Below, piece after piece: positions 1-10,058 of a stretch of DNA of 64,000 bases (within the stretch, counting starts at the first letter, position 1; every line of letters begins with the position of its first letter). The position numbers and the translations under genes are program-made. The stretch spans positions 3,049,691-3,113,690 of the forward strand of contig SIJG01000006.1 in assembly GCA_023374025.1 (NCBI GenBank), written 5' to 3'. The notes under the pieces are model-generated. The model was not told the DNA's origin and did no database searches. It saw only the letters and a program-made list of their open reading frames with translations. This DNA comes from Heterodera schachtii. Lineage: Eukaryota; Nematoda; Chromadorea; Rhabditida; Heteroderidae.

Positions 1-210
1 AAATTGTCAATTCGCTTTTGGCATCGAAATGTTTGTCCACCAACGCATTGAAACGTGGCGAAAGAAGTGCCAATTTGAGGCCAAGTTGGGCATGGTCAAA
101 ACAGGGCAAAATGTCCATCCAAACGTCGTTGCAAATCCAACTGAAATAATGAAAGTAAATTAGGGCAAGTATAAATTGTGACTTTTAAAATCATTTTACC
201 GTCGGTTCAT
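1..210 (-). CDS. F-box-like protein, 5' end only (runs off the left edge)
   Basis: Two exons are seen on the minus strand. Exon 1 (210-200) starts at an ATG (210-208) and codes MNRR up to a GTAAAA donor at 199. Exon 2 begins at 140 after a CAG acceptor and stays open to the window edge. The joined reading starts MNRRWICNDVWMDILPC and continues with HAQLGLKLALLSPRFNALVD. A tryptophan, then a leucine/proline-containing helix, then L-x-L-x-x-S-x-R-F is the layout of an F-box, the SKP1-binding module of SCF ubiquitin ligases. From memory, this wording is like N-terminal F-boxes of large families in cyst nematodes; that is recall, not a search. The substrate-binding C-terminal part is outside the window. 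Coding composition is near balanced, unlike the AT-rich flank. An unrelated helical repeat is the main alternative. Confidence 0.55.
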
Positions 211-1164
211 TTTTGACAGCAATTAGAGCACAATTTGCTGACAAATGAGTTCCGAATGATGTCACAAAAGGAAGGAAGAATTGCAGAATTATTGCGTTAG
301 AATTTATTTTTTTCAAATGCGAGGCAAATCGAAAAAACAAACATTTTTATAGTCATAAAAAGTGATTAATGAAGTTTTTGTATCTTTTTGTTTACCGAAT
401 TTTCTCTAATTATATGTCAGGGTATATTATTTTTTAACCTATTTCGAAAAGGGGAGATAATTGGAGACGGGGTGATTGATTAATGGAGATAGAGAAAATA
501 CGGTATGTGCCATGATTAGGGCTGGGAATTTAAATCACGAAAAATCTGCATAAAATTTCGACTAAAAAAGACATGAAAAATAGCCAAAAAGTCACAATAT
601 AAAGTCATGACTCATGAATATGGATTGGATTTATAAGTTAGCCAGAAAACCCCAAAAAATATGTTTTCGCGACTTTTTTCGAACAAAACTTATTGCCTAA
701 AAAAGTGGGGACTTTGGCAAAAAGTTTTTGCCCATATTTTGGCGCTTCGTCCTTATTTCGCGATTTTTTCGCCCTTGTTTTGGACTCTTTCGCTCTTAAA
801 AATGCGATCTCTAGTCATGAAAATAATTTTTGTGAACAAACGCATCACAACAACATGGGTATACAAAATTAGGCGTTAAAATAGGAATTGAATATGCCCT
901 ACGGATACAAAATACAATACAGTAGTACATATACAATATACACGTACGTACTCAAACAGCAAAACCATAATAGACAGAATATACAATACATACACATCAA
1001 TGTCGCCATCAAAAATCGTTATCAAAATTCATTTCATCTCGCGTATCATCCATCAGAAGCGACGTCCGGTGAAGAAAGCTGCGCGCTGCGTCCGGCTGAC
1101 AAAGGAACACTGACTGTCGCACATCACACCGTATTGATGACAGTATCTGAAAATGAGGATAAAA
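211..1164. other. Intergenic DNA, no gene recognised
   Basis: This lies between the divergent start of the F-box-like gene and the end of the next minus-strand gene. It is AT-rich with some mixed sequence near 660-830. Open frames at 661-879 and 888-1301 have no recognisable domain, and the second overlaps real coding sequence on the other strand. Confidence 0.4.
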
Positions 1165-1798
1165 CTAGGGGTACTGTATGCACATCCCCACCACACCGTA
1201 CCTGTTGGCCATGTCGCACACCCAACTTGACAAAAAGTCGTCCATCCATGCGAACCAGTCCGTCAAATAGAACAGCGTTCCCCGTGACGAGCCGAGCATG
1301 AAGTGCACCGGTGGCCAAGCCCAGCGGACGCATGCGGCGATCATCGCGACAGCCAACCGTTCCATGAAGCCCATGCCAAAGTAGAAGCACAGAAGGATGA
1401 AGGCGAAGCGGAAGAGCTGAAAAGGTAGGGGGAAATCCATTAAATCCTCCACTCATCCGTCAAATTTGGCATTTTTGGCTCACCCGATACTGCCACAGGT
1501 GCCAAAAGTAGTCCCACCCGTTGCCAACAGCGGTGTACACAGGGCCAAGGTTGATTGTGGACAGTGAAGCGACCGCGCCGCTGATTTGGTCAATCAATCC
1601 CTCCTCATCCGCGTTGACGTTGTTGTTGGGATCGTCGATGATCGGCTGCTCTTGCTGAATGCTTAAACAGGGGGAAAAGCATTAAAAAGTGCCAAACAAT
1701 TTGAAATGAACGAATTTTACTCCATTTGGTCCACCGGTTGATCGCTGCTTTCCACCCAATCGTAGGACAACCAATTGTCACCGATCACCGAAACTGAC
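1165..1798 (-). CDS. Small membrane protein of unknown family (5' end unresolved)
   Basis: Three minus-strand exons join in phase: 1798-1721 (78 nt), 1661-1484 (178 nt) and 1416-1165 (252 nt, stop TAG at 1167-1165). Introns are 59 and 67 nt with GT..AG ends. The first part is acidic and polar (SVSVIGDNWLSYDWVESSDQ), then a linker rich in N, D, E and Q, then an aromatic stretch ending WDYFWHLWQYR. The last exon opens with a strongly hydrophobic segment, FRFAFILLCFYFGMGF, a probable membrane helix. Further hydrophobic and Trp-rich sequence follows, ending GMCIQYP. I do not recognise the family. The start lies upstream. A possible exon at 1858-1930 would join through a rare GC-AG intron. The model is good for the three exons; function is unknown. 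Confidence 0.6.
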
Positions 1799-1857
1799 CT
1801 GAAAAAGAGGGGAAAATGGGGGAGGGTGACAAAATTATTTCAATTTTTTTTTTTTGC

Positions 1858-1930
1858 CTGCGAAGGCCTCCGCCATGTCCGTTGCCGGTGCCGTCGTCGT
1901 CGTTGTTGTTGCCGTTGTTGTTCTGCTGTT
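1858..1930 (-). other. Possible upstream exon of the membrane-protein gene, GC-AG intron
   Basis: On the minus strand, an Asn/Asp/Gly-rich frame (NNNGNNNDDDGTGNGHGG) ends in CGCAG followed by GCAAAA. Using GC as donor gives the exact phase needed by the exon starting at 1798. The low-complexity coding (triplet repeats of AAC and GAC) makes this uncertain. An ATG in another frame at 1876 does not match the downstream phase. Confidence 0.25.
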
Positions 1931-2014
1931 GTCGTTGAATTTATAAATTTTTATTACATCCTATTTATAGTTTGAAAATGCTGGGTGGGGCGAAGTGAAA
2001 GTTTTCAGAATATG

Positions 2015-2432
2015 TTACAAACGGTGTCAGGGCAACTCGTACAAAGGCAACTCGTACAATTTTTAATGGGTGTGGCCATAAGTTTTTTTAAGTCAACCAA
2101 ATTCTTCAAACTTGGTATCATTCGAATGCTCTCCAAGTATAGAAGCGATCATTAAGCAGAAGCTAAGAGATTAAGCATCTCACAAAAAAGTTATAATTTC
2201 AAGAACATTAAAAATCCACAAAAGCAGACTTTTTGGCAATTTATAAATCATAACTTTTTGCTGAGATGATTAATCTCTTAGCTTCTGCTTAATGATCGCT
2301 TCTAAAGTTGGAGAGCATTCGAATGATACCAAGTTTGAAGAATTTGGTTGACTTAAAAAAAACTTATGGCCACACCCATTAAAAATTGTACGAGTTGCCT
2401 TTGTACGAGTTGCCATTGACCCGTTACAAACG
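2015..2432. mobile_element. Foldback MITE (400 bp) with 9-bp target-site duplication
   Basis: The arms at about 2024-2200 and 2240-2423 are near-perfect reverse complements separated by a short loop. Each end carries two direct copies of GGCAACTCGTACAA. The element is flanked by TTACAAACG at 2015-2023 and 2424-2432, a 9-bp direct repeat as left by Mutator-like transposases. No coding capacity is seen. The family is unnamed to me; assignment to the MULE group rests only on duplication length. Confidence 0.75.
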
Positions 2433-2557
2433 ACTCAACCTTTATCTTTGATTAGGTTGCAAGAATTATTGTTAAATTAGTTATTATTAAAAATAAACAA
2501 AATAACAATTCTGTTAACTTAAATAAATTGTTGAAGTATTTTTGGGGTCATTTAATT

Positions 2558-2784
2558 CTGCGCCGAAAATGTCATTTTGACTGGGCGCCGCAAGTGTCGG
2601 CGCCGCAAATGTCTTTTTGACTTGGCGCCGCATCTGTCGGCGCCGCAAGTGTCGCGCCGCAAATGTCGGCGCCGCAAATGTCCTCGCCGCAAGTGTCTGC
2701 GCCGCAAGTGTCGCTTTGACTGGGCGCCGCAAATGTCTGCGCCGCAAGTGTCAGCGCCGCAAATGTCAGCGCCGCAAATGTCGC
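2558..2784. repeat. GC-rich 15-bp minisatellite (GGCGCCGCAAATGTC)
   Basis: There are about 12 imperfect copies of a 15-bp unit, with AAATGTC and AAGTGTC variants and a few spacers containing TTTGACT. It is sharply GC-rich against the AT-rich flank. Read on the minus strand the unit is GACATTTGCGGCGCC. Open frames across it on both strands (Arg-rich translations) are products of the repeat. Confidence 0.85.
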
Positions 2785-3768
2785 ATCACCATCAGATTTG
2801 TGAATTGATTTAAATTTTTTATTAGCAATTTTAGCATATAATTGCTTCAGATTTACGCATAATTTAATTTATTCTTTATTATACTTGTGAAGTCAATGCG
2901 ATTATGATTAATAATAAAGTAAATTAAAGTATTTATTTTGTGTTTATTTTTTAATATTTGTATTTATTTTAGAATTACTAAATGTTTTGTCGGTTATTGT
3001 TATATTTCACAAGTGTTATTTAGAATATTTTTGAAGAAGTATATTAAACATAATAATTAATTTTTAATAAAAGTACTTTTCCTTTATTATGGATAACGCA
3101 TATAAATTATGGTGGAATAAAATTTCCGCTTGCAGTTATTAAGTTTTATCATCAAATAAACTTTTTCGTGTAAATATATTTTTAGTTACATCATTTTTCA
3201 ATTTTCACATAAATATAACATTTTTTAAGATATTATAGTTAAAATAAAGCAATGAGGTTTTCTCTTTCATTAAGTGAAAACTCTATAATCTATAAACTTT
3301 ATTTTTAAATTCAGGATAACGTAAATAATTGTTTAAATAATTATTATAGCGCAGGTTTTCGGTTTTCAAATGAAGATGAGCATCATAATAAATTAATCAT
3401 ATTTTATATATATTTTTGATCATTAACTGCTTTTCCATATAAAAAAAAATACTAACATTTTGCTTACTTCCTTTATGTAGAATTTTTAAAAATTGACCGC
3501 GCAATTATGTTTTTTCTTTATTTTTGTTGTGCAAATTATCTAAAAAAAATTTTTTTTTGGATAAATAATGATTTTAATTTATTTTGAATCCAATTATTCT
3601 TTTTTTAATAGATAATTTTTTGGTCCTTTTCCGATAGCTTATTAAATGCATTGAGACATTCCATTTTAGTTTATCCTTCATATTTGATTTATAATTATCA
3701 TTATGATAATTGTAGTGAAAAGTTTATTTTTAGTCAATAATTAGTCAATCTTTTATCTTTTTTATAAA
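2785..3768. other. AT-rich intergenic DNA
   Basis: This is extremely AT-rich, with short homopolymers and no open frame or recognisable element. Nothing further seen. Confidence 0.5.
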
Positions 3769-4977
3769 TTAAAATGTTTTTGATATAAATTCTTTATAAT
3801 CTGTTTCTGCAATAAATTCCTCCACAATTAAGCTTTTTCCGTGCTCAATGCTTTGAGAAGCACAAATTTTTCTAAAAATAAAGCGAAAAAAATTATAAAA
3901 TTTAAATTACTTATTCATTTTCCACCACAAATGACTTAGTTGAAGCTTCAATTTCATCAAATTTAGTCACAATTTCAAATTGGAATAAACTGAAAAATTA
4001 AAAAGAAATATTCAATTTGCTGAATTTTACCTGTTTTGATGATCCTTCCATTCAACGTTTTGATTACTTAAAAATTCGTTGCATAAATTAGGAAAATTAA
4101 AAATTAAATTTACCCTTCAACACGTGCCAATTTGCCACCAACACATTCGAATGCTTTGATCAGTAATCGCAAATAATTGCTATTAAGGGCAAACTCACTG
4201 CTGATCAGAAGTCTACAAAAAACAGGCAAATCCTACCGATCAGAAGAATGGAAATGCATAAAAATTTTAAATAAAAAATTTTCTACATTGTTTTATATTA
4301 TTAAATTGTCGCTGATGAGTAGGAAAATTTTCCATTGTTTTGGATTATTAAATTGTCGCTGAAATGAGTAGGAAAAATGTAAAATACAAAGCATAATTCG
4401 AAAAATCCTTACTGATCATAAAAATGAAAATTCATAAAAATATTAAAAGAATTATTATCCGTTATTATTGTGCTAAAAGCAAGAAAAACTGTAAAATTAT
4501 TACAATTATAATTTTAAATAATTAATAATACATAAAACATTCACAAAATTTCTCACCTGTGGTGCCTATTGGCATTTTGTACCACCTTTCCCTGATTTTC
4601 TCCAATAATTATTGTAAGATGGAAATAAAACTTAAGAAGTTTACTAAAGAATTCGTATCGAAAAATTTTGAAAATTTTTTGATTCTTCGCATAATGTGTT
4701 TAGTTTTAGCGTTCTTTTTCTAATTGTTAAAATTTTACTAAAAGATACTTCAAATATATATTTTTTTAAAAATTCTAAAAGATATCTTGGTAAAACGCTT
4801 GATTTTTTACTGGGTTTTGAAGTTTTTTTGTTCCATTTAAGAATTGATAAAAATTACATTTTATTTATTTGTTTGATAATATTCGGTAGCCCAAAAAATT
4901 CTCTATTATACAGCAAAATAACAAAAAAAAAATTTACCCTTCAAAATTTGAGTTTTTCTTACCTTTTGAGCGCGCAT
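3769..4977 (-). CDS. Hypothetical six-exon gene, ~126-residue product
   Basis: Minus-strand exons are 4977-4963, 4630-4557, 4212-4114, 4066-4031, 3989-3936 and 3871-3769 (stop TAA 3771-3769). They total 381 nt and stay in one frame. The last four introns are all phase 2. The product begins MRAQKFYFHLTIIIGENQGK. It continues with a helix-like stretch (NSNYLRLLIKAFECVGGKLA), then an acidic part (FQFEIVTKFDEIEASTK), and ends KEFISKTF. No transmembrane segment is evident after the first hydrophobic strand. I do not recognise a family. The first exon is least certain: another frame of the same exon also reads well (EHCANLIWNARSK), so the gene may extend further 5'. The donor at 3935 (GTCATT) is weak. 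Confidence 0.45.
4280..4376. repeat. Short tandem duplication inside an intron
   Basis: Two consecutive copies of a ~47-nt segment containing TTAAATTGTCGCTGA and GAGTAGGAAAA lie in the intron between 4213 and 4556. They account for the apparent open frame at 4177-4362. Confidence 0.6.
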
Positions 4978-5162
4978 TCCATATTAAATTAGCGCAATGT
5001 TCATTCAGTTTTTTTTAATTTATATTTCAATTTTTTCTATAAAAATATTACCAAAAAGTAATGTTAATTTTTGTTCATAATAATTATTTTTAAAATTATT
5101 AATTGCTTTATTTAACTGATTTTGAAATTTAATATGATAATCGGTTTATTTTCCTTTATCAT

Positions 5163-5497
5163 TTATTCCATATCTTTTTCCATCTTATTATCTTTTGTGC
5201 ATTCTTTCGTACTTAGCACTGATTTCGCTTTCACTACCGTAACTTCCAGCGATTATTCAGCTTCGGCGGCACGGCTTACTGTAATCCCCGCTTCGTCAAA
5301 GGATCGGCCCGGATAAAGTTGAACATCATCAGGGAATTCAAACTAATCAGAAGTGCTAATGATCGGCTTCATGTTCCAGTATTTTCCAGGATCGACTATT
5401 CGGAATTCACTTCTTTTTTGCTTGGCTTCAGTGAAGTGATGGCTGGCCATTAATTGGCAGACAATGCCAACATTAAAAAGGCCACAAAATTTTTCAT
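5163..5497 (-). pseudogene. Broken gene for a small secreted protein
   Basis: On the minus strand, an ATG at 5497-5495 starts MKNFVAFLMLALSAN, a good signal peptide, and meets a stop straight after. A one-base shift then opens a long coding-like frame from ATG 5450 (MASHHFTEAKQKRSEFRI, later PDDVQLYPGRSFDEAGITVS). That frame is cut by an in-frame TAG and an in-frame TAA before its final stop at 5165-5163. Base composition is coding-like and well above the flanks. I do not recognise the family. It may be a degenerate secreted protein; some stops could instead be removed by introns I could not place (an AG lies in the TAG, a GTAAGC follows). Confidence 0.45.
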
Positions 5498-5894
5498 TTT
5501 AATTATTGTCTTACACATTTTCGAGACATTGGATCAATTTTTATTTAATGTCCAACATTAATATGAAAATCATCCTGAATTCCCACGGCTGAATTATGGG
5601 ACTGTGTTAACATTTTTGCTTTGATTCATTCAAATTTCATCAAAAAATGGATGGAATTGACATAATTTAGTGGGTGCGTTCGTATAATTGCCCCCATGTA
5701 ATAATCTCTTTTTTAATTAGCTTATTTAAATGAATCAAATTTTAAAAAATTCGTTTGCATTTTGATTTTATTTTTCATTTTGTAAAATGTGCCAAAGCTG
5801 TTGGGGTTATGTTATTTAGATTAAGTTATCTTAATGTGAAGCTTCTTGGAAATAAAAATATAAATTTTCTCATAAATATTTAGTTTACGAGTAG

Positions 5895-6055
5895 AAAACT
5901 ATGGCCTCGGCTGGATCTGGGTCGCGTCGTTGTTTTATTGGATCCTGAATCCTGGCTTTTTGAAAAAGGCCGGGATCAGAATGCCGACAAAGCGATTAGA
6001 GTCCAATAATCTCATTTCGGGCCTGATTCCAATCCCGTTAAAATCCAGCTTTAAT
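5895..6055. repeat. GC-richer patch with GGATCC/CCTGG words, probable transposon remnant
   Basis: This is a 160-bp island of mixed composition with short words such as GGATCCTGAATCCTGG and GGCCGGGATCAG. It resembles in style the patches near 50.6, 53.15 and 58.7-59.5 kb. No coding frame or element ends can be set. Confidence 0.3.
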
Positions 6056-6474
6056 AGCAGATTCTCTTTAAATTTAGTATTTTTATAAATTGGTCCATAT
6101 TTTCAATTTATATTTATATGAAGTGCACCATTTTTCTATTAAGGTTAATCATCTTTTTTGAATTTACGCTTTTGTATAAATTATTTTATTTATTTTCCCA
6201 TTTGAACAGTGAATCATACAAAAAAAAGTCCATCATTTTTCGCTTGGAAAACGACACGACTGACATTTTTTTGCACTTCATAAATATTTGTTGTTAGCCA
6301 AACGAAAAATGAATTAACATTTATTCCAATTAATTAATGGATAAGCCAATCCGTCCATTTGTTTGAATAATAGTAAAAAAGAAAAATTATTTAATAAACG
6401 AGCAGCAAAAACTAATAAATTAAATATTTTATTTATTTTAAATAAATATATATAATCATTTTAGCAGGGCTAAA

Positions 6475-9400
6475 ATGAGCATTGTCAATCTGTTTTTCTT
6501 TGCAGTCTTATTCAAATTGCCACCGTTTCTTCACAGCTTAGACAAAGCATACGTCACCGAACCGTAAAATTTAAAAAATTTAATTTATTTAAAATATTTT
6601 AAGGTTTAGCTTTCTCTTAACGGGCGGAAAAATTGGAAAAGTTTCCGTGCCGTACTTTGCGCTTGACCAATGTAAGCCATACAAAAGCATCACTCATGAT
6701 CCGAAGGCTGAGTCTCAGAACTTTGGTCTGTATTTTTTGATGAAGCACCGAGGTGGACACTGTGATGATGGGTAAATTTTTGAAAAATATTATTTAGGCT
6801 AATTAAATTTTAATTACCATTTAGCATATTGATCTGTTACCCGGGCACACTGATGCGCAATCATATGACAAGCGAGTTCAAAAAGATGTCCGATTTCAGA
6901 TTGAAACGGACATTCCAAGTGGGCAACAAAAAAGTAAAATTTAAATAAAAATTTATTTAAAATTTTTCAATTTTCGAACGATTCGCTTTCATTGGAGTGC
7001 GCCCAAAAAGCTGAACAATTTGTTGGCATTTCAAACCCAAAACAATGGCGTGGCATCAAAGTGTACACAAAACTGACAAACTCATCAAATCCGCTTTCGG
7101 CACGAGAACTGATTCTGGAGACTTCATTGACAAATAGAAGGTAATTAATTTTGGTGTAATTAGTGTTAATTAACAAAAATTTAAGTTACACCTTTGAGCC
7201 AATGAGTCGTCAGCTTTCACTTAATTTTGGAACCAGAGTTTCAATGTTCACTTGGGTCACAACTCATTTTGGTAATAAAATTTAAAAAAATATTATTTAA
7301 ATATTTAAATTTAGGACAACCGTTTCATGACGAAGAATTTGACTTGGCAGAACAGTACGTCCAACAAATGGGCTATGGACCATTCTTGGAACAGCATGTC
7401 GGACTTTGGCTGCTCGGCATGGACATGTTGCCATGGATGGCCGAAGAGTATGTGAGCCTGTACGTCTACCGTAGATGCTCCTGTACTATGGACGCTTGGG
7501 TACTATACGATATTTAAAATTTTACTGTAATTTATTGGGATATAATTTAATGAAGTTCACACGGCCAACCGATGAAAACGACCCAATTGAGCCGATTGTG
7601 CCATCGGCCGGCTCATCACAATGCCCGACGAAGCAAATGGACGAAACTTTTGAACTTGGCCAATTGGACGCGCAACATTTACAGGCTGATCTTGTGTTCA
7701 TTGTGCTGACGGATGAAGAATGGCAAAACTTCACTGTGGAATTATTAAAACAAGAGGAAGAAGGTATGAGGATGATTAAAATTGGTAAAATTAAATTTTT
7801 TTTGATTAAATCAATAATATTTGTATTTATTGACTCTTGAATAAGAGGGAAATAAATAAACAATTAAGAGGATTGATGATCCCTATGGGCCTAATTATTG
7901 GGATGTAAATTTTATGTATTAAAAATATTTGTTCAAAAAATGCTGATTTTCTAACTTGGTTTAAACATGACGTACAGATTTGTGATTTTTGCACAAAAAT
8001 ACTTTGGCACAAAGCCTACCCTTCTGCAAAATAAAAATAAAAAATTTGTCGTAGAAATTTTTTATAAAAATCAGCATGTTACAACGAACATTGGACGGAC
8101 ATTTAAATAAAATTTTTCAGATAAAAACCTCTCTGTGGTAATGAATTTCACAATTCGAACAATCGACGACATAAAAGTACAAAAATCAAATGCAACAAGT
8201 ATTATGTAATTAATTTTTATTAATTAATTAATGTAGATTAACACATCGATCGTCAATGGAACTCAAATGCCTAACGGAATTCAACAATTGCGTTTTGACA
8301 TTTTCCTGCTAGAGCATTCGCATGTCATCATGGTGAACGGCGAGCAGTTTGGCGAAGTGTTTTGGCCAAATGAATGGTGGCACAGGGCGGCATGGAAAAA
8401 CATCACGGCAATTAGGGTGAGTGAAAAAGAAACGCCATAAATTTATTGCTTTGAGCCGATTCCGAAAATTTGATTTTGAATTGAACTTAATTGTCAAATT
8501 TACTGCCAAGAATTTACAATTGGGAATAAGAAAAATAACTTAAAAATGGAATATTTTTATTTATATATTATTTTGATAATTAAAAGTTTTATTTTGTAGC
8601 TTAACGGCCAAGTATTATTGCTTTATGGGCCTGAATTGGATGAATACGGTATTGAAAATGAAAATGTAAGAAACGATTAAAAAGTAATTAAAATTAATTA
8701 ACATTATATTTTAGTTCAACGTATCTGTGCCACTTCCATTTTCAGAGAGAATTGATGGCTTTCGCGTGAATTCAACATTTTTTTTCCGTGTTCAACTGCT
8801 TAATGAAACGCATAATACAGTGAACATAACATTTACAAATGGGAAAACCTGTAAGAAAAGCATAAATAAATTTAAATTATTTTTTATAATTAAATTTATA
8901 ATAAAAATAAAAGTAATAAATAAAAATAGTCGATTTTAAAAATAATAAATTTTAGCTGTTGCAACTGATCAGACGGAAATGAACATCAAAATTGAAAATT
9001 TTGAGACAATTGAAATCACTGCTTCTTATGTAATATTTTAATTTTTTTTTTGAAATTAGCTGATTAATTAAGTACATTGGATGGGATAAAATACAGAAAG
9101 TGGAAAGAATAAATACGACAATTCAGCCAACAAATAGCAACAACACATTTGAATTGTTTTTCAACATCACTGGACCTTTTTATGTGATTATGTTTAATGG
9201 AGAGGATATTTTACCAAATTACACCAATAATATGTCAATGTGTCATATTAAATATGTTATGGTAATAAATATTTTTTATTCATTTTTTAATTAAATAAAT
9301 TAATCAAGTAAATTAGTCTGCCAATTATGTCATTAATTAGGTTATTTATTTGAAATTAATTATCATTTAAAAATTTTCCAATATTGTTGATAAATGAATT

Positions 9401-9761
9401 TTATACTTTCTTCTAATTAATTAGTAAATTAATTTTATTTTTTATAGTTTACAAAATGAAATTGTTGTTTCTTTTTATATTTACTATTAATTTAGGTCAC
9501 TGGTGATGCCATTTTATTAGATTCGCCCAAACTGCATGTGCCACCACCAAATGTAGTTTTAAATAATCTTTTTTCCTATTTTATTTAATTTTTTTATATT
9601 TATTTTTCTAGGTAAAAAATGGAACACAAATTATTGTGGCAGTGAACGATTTTATAAATTTCGGTGATCTAATCCTTATTCGTAAAGCTGATCAAAAGCC
9701 GAGAGGAAAAATTATTGTCAAATTATTGAACGGCTCACCGGAATGCAGCAAAGATTGTTAA
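6475..9761 (+). CDS. Secreted multi-domain galectin-like protein, 15 exons, 629 residues
   Basis: Exons: 6475-6563, 6610-6771, 6825-6933, 6998-7140, 7186-7271, 7315-7499, 7556-7763, 8121-8176, 8237-8416, 8600-8665, 8715-8850, 8956-9029, 9073-9261, 9496-9552, 9612-9761. They sum to 1890 nt with all phases matching and GT..AG introns. A signal peptide (MSIVNLFFFAVLFKLPPF) opens the protein. Residues ~30-300 are an unrecognised Cys- and Trp-containing region. Residues ~303-400 look like a galectin fold (LRFDIFLLEHSHVIMVNGEQ, then NITAIRLNGQVLLL). A second galectin-like unit spans ~425-575 (FELFFNITGPFYVIMFNGED, IKYVMVTGDAILL). The last ~50 residues resemble the first strands of a third. Many N-x-S/T sites fit secretion. 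Galectins are beta-galactoside-binding lectins, but the usual W-G-x-E-x-R sugar-contact motif is not visible, so ligand is unknown. Exon 4's acceptor is the least certain junction. A related gene follows on the same strand. Confidence 0.72.
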
Positions 9762-10058
9762 GTGTTGTCACTATGTATGAAATTCCGTTTTTTATTGGGA
9801 TGTCATTTATTTTAAAAAAATTTCATAATTTTTTAAAAATTTTTCACCGGATGCCCCTGTCAGCATCACTCCACCACTAAAATTTAAGGGTATTTAAACA
9901 AAACAAAAAATTCTTTCGTGACAAATCGTAGTTGTATTGTTTATATAATGGATTTTTCACTTTATTTTAAAAAAATAAAATAAAACCATGAAGCCTTATT
10001 AAAAAACAAATATTATTATTCTTTATTTAAATGAAAAATATTTGTAAATTTTAAGATC

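Noticed and set aside
2514..2813. Arg-rich frames on both strands
   Set aside because: They are translations of the 15-bp GC minisatellite.
7522..7863. Minus-strand frame opposite exon 7 of the first galectin-like gene
   Set aside because: It is antisense to a well-supported exon and has no domain.
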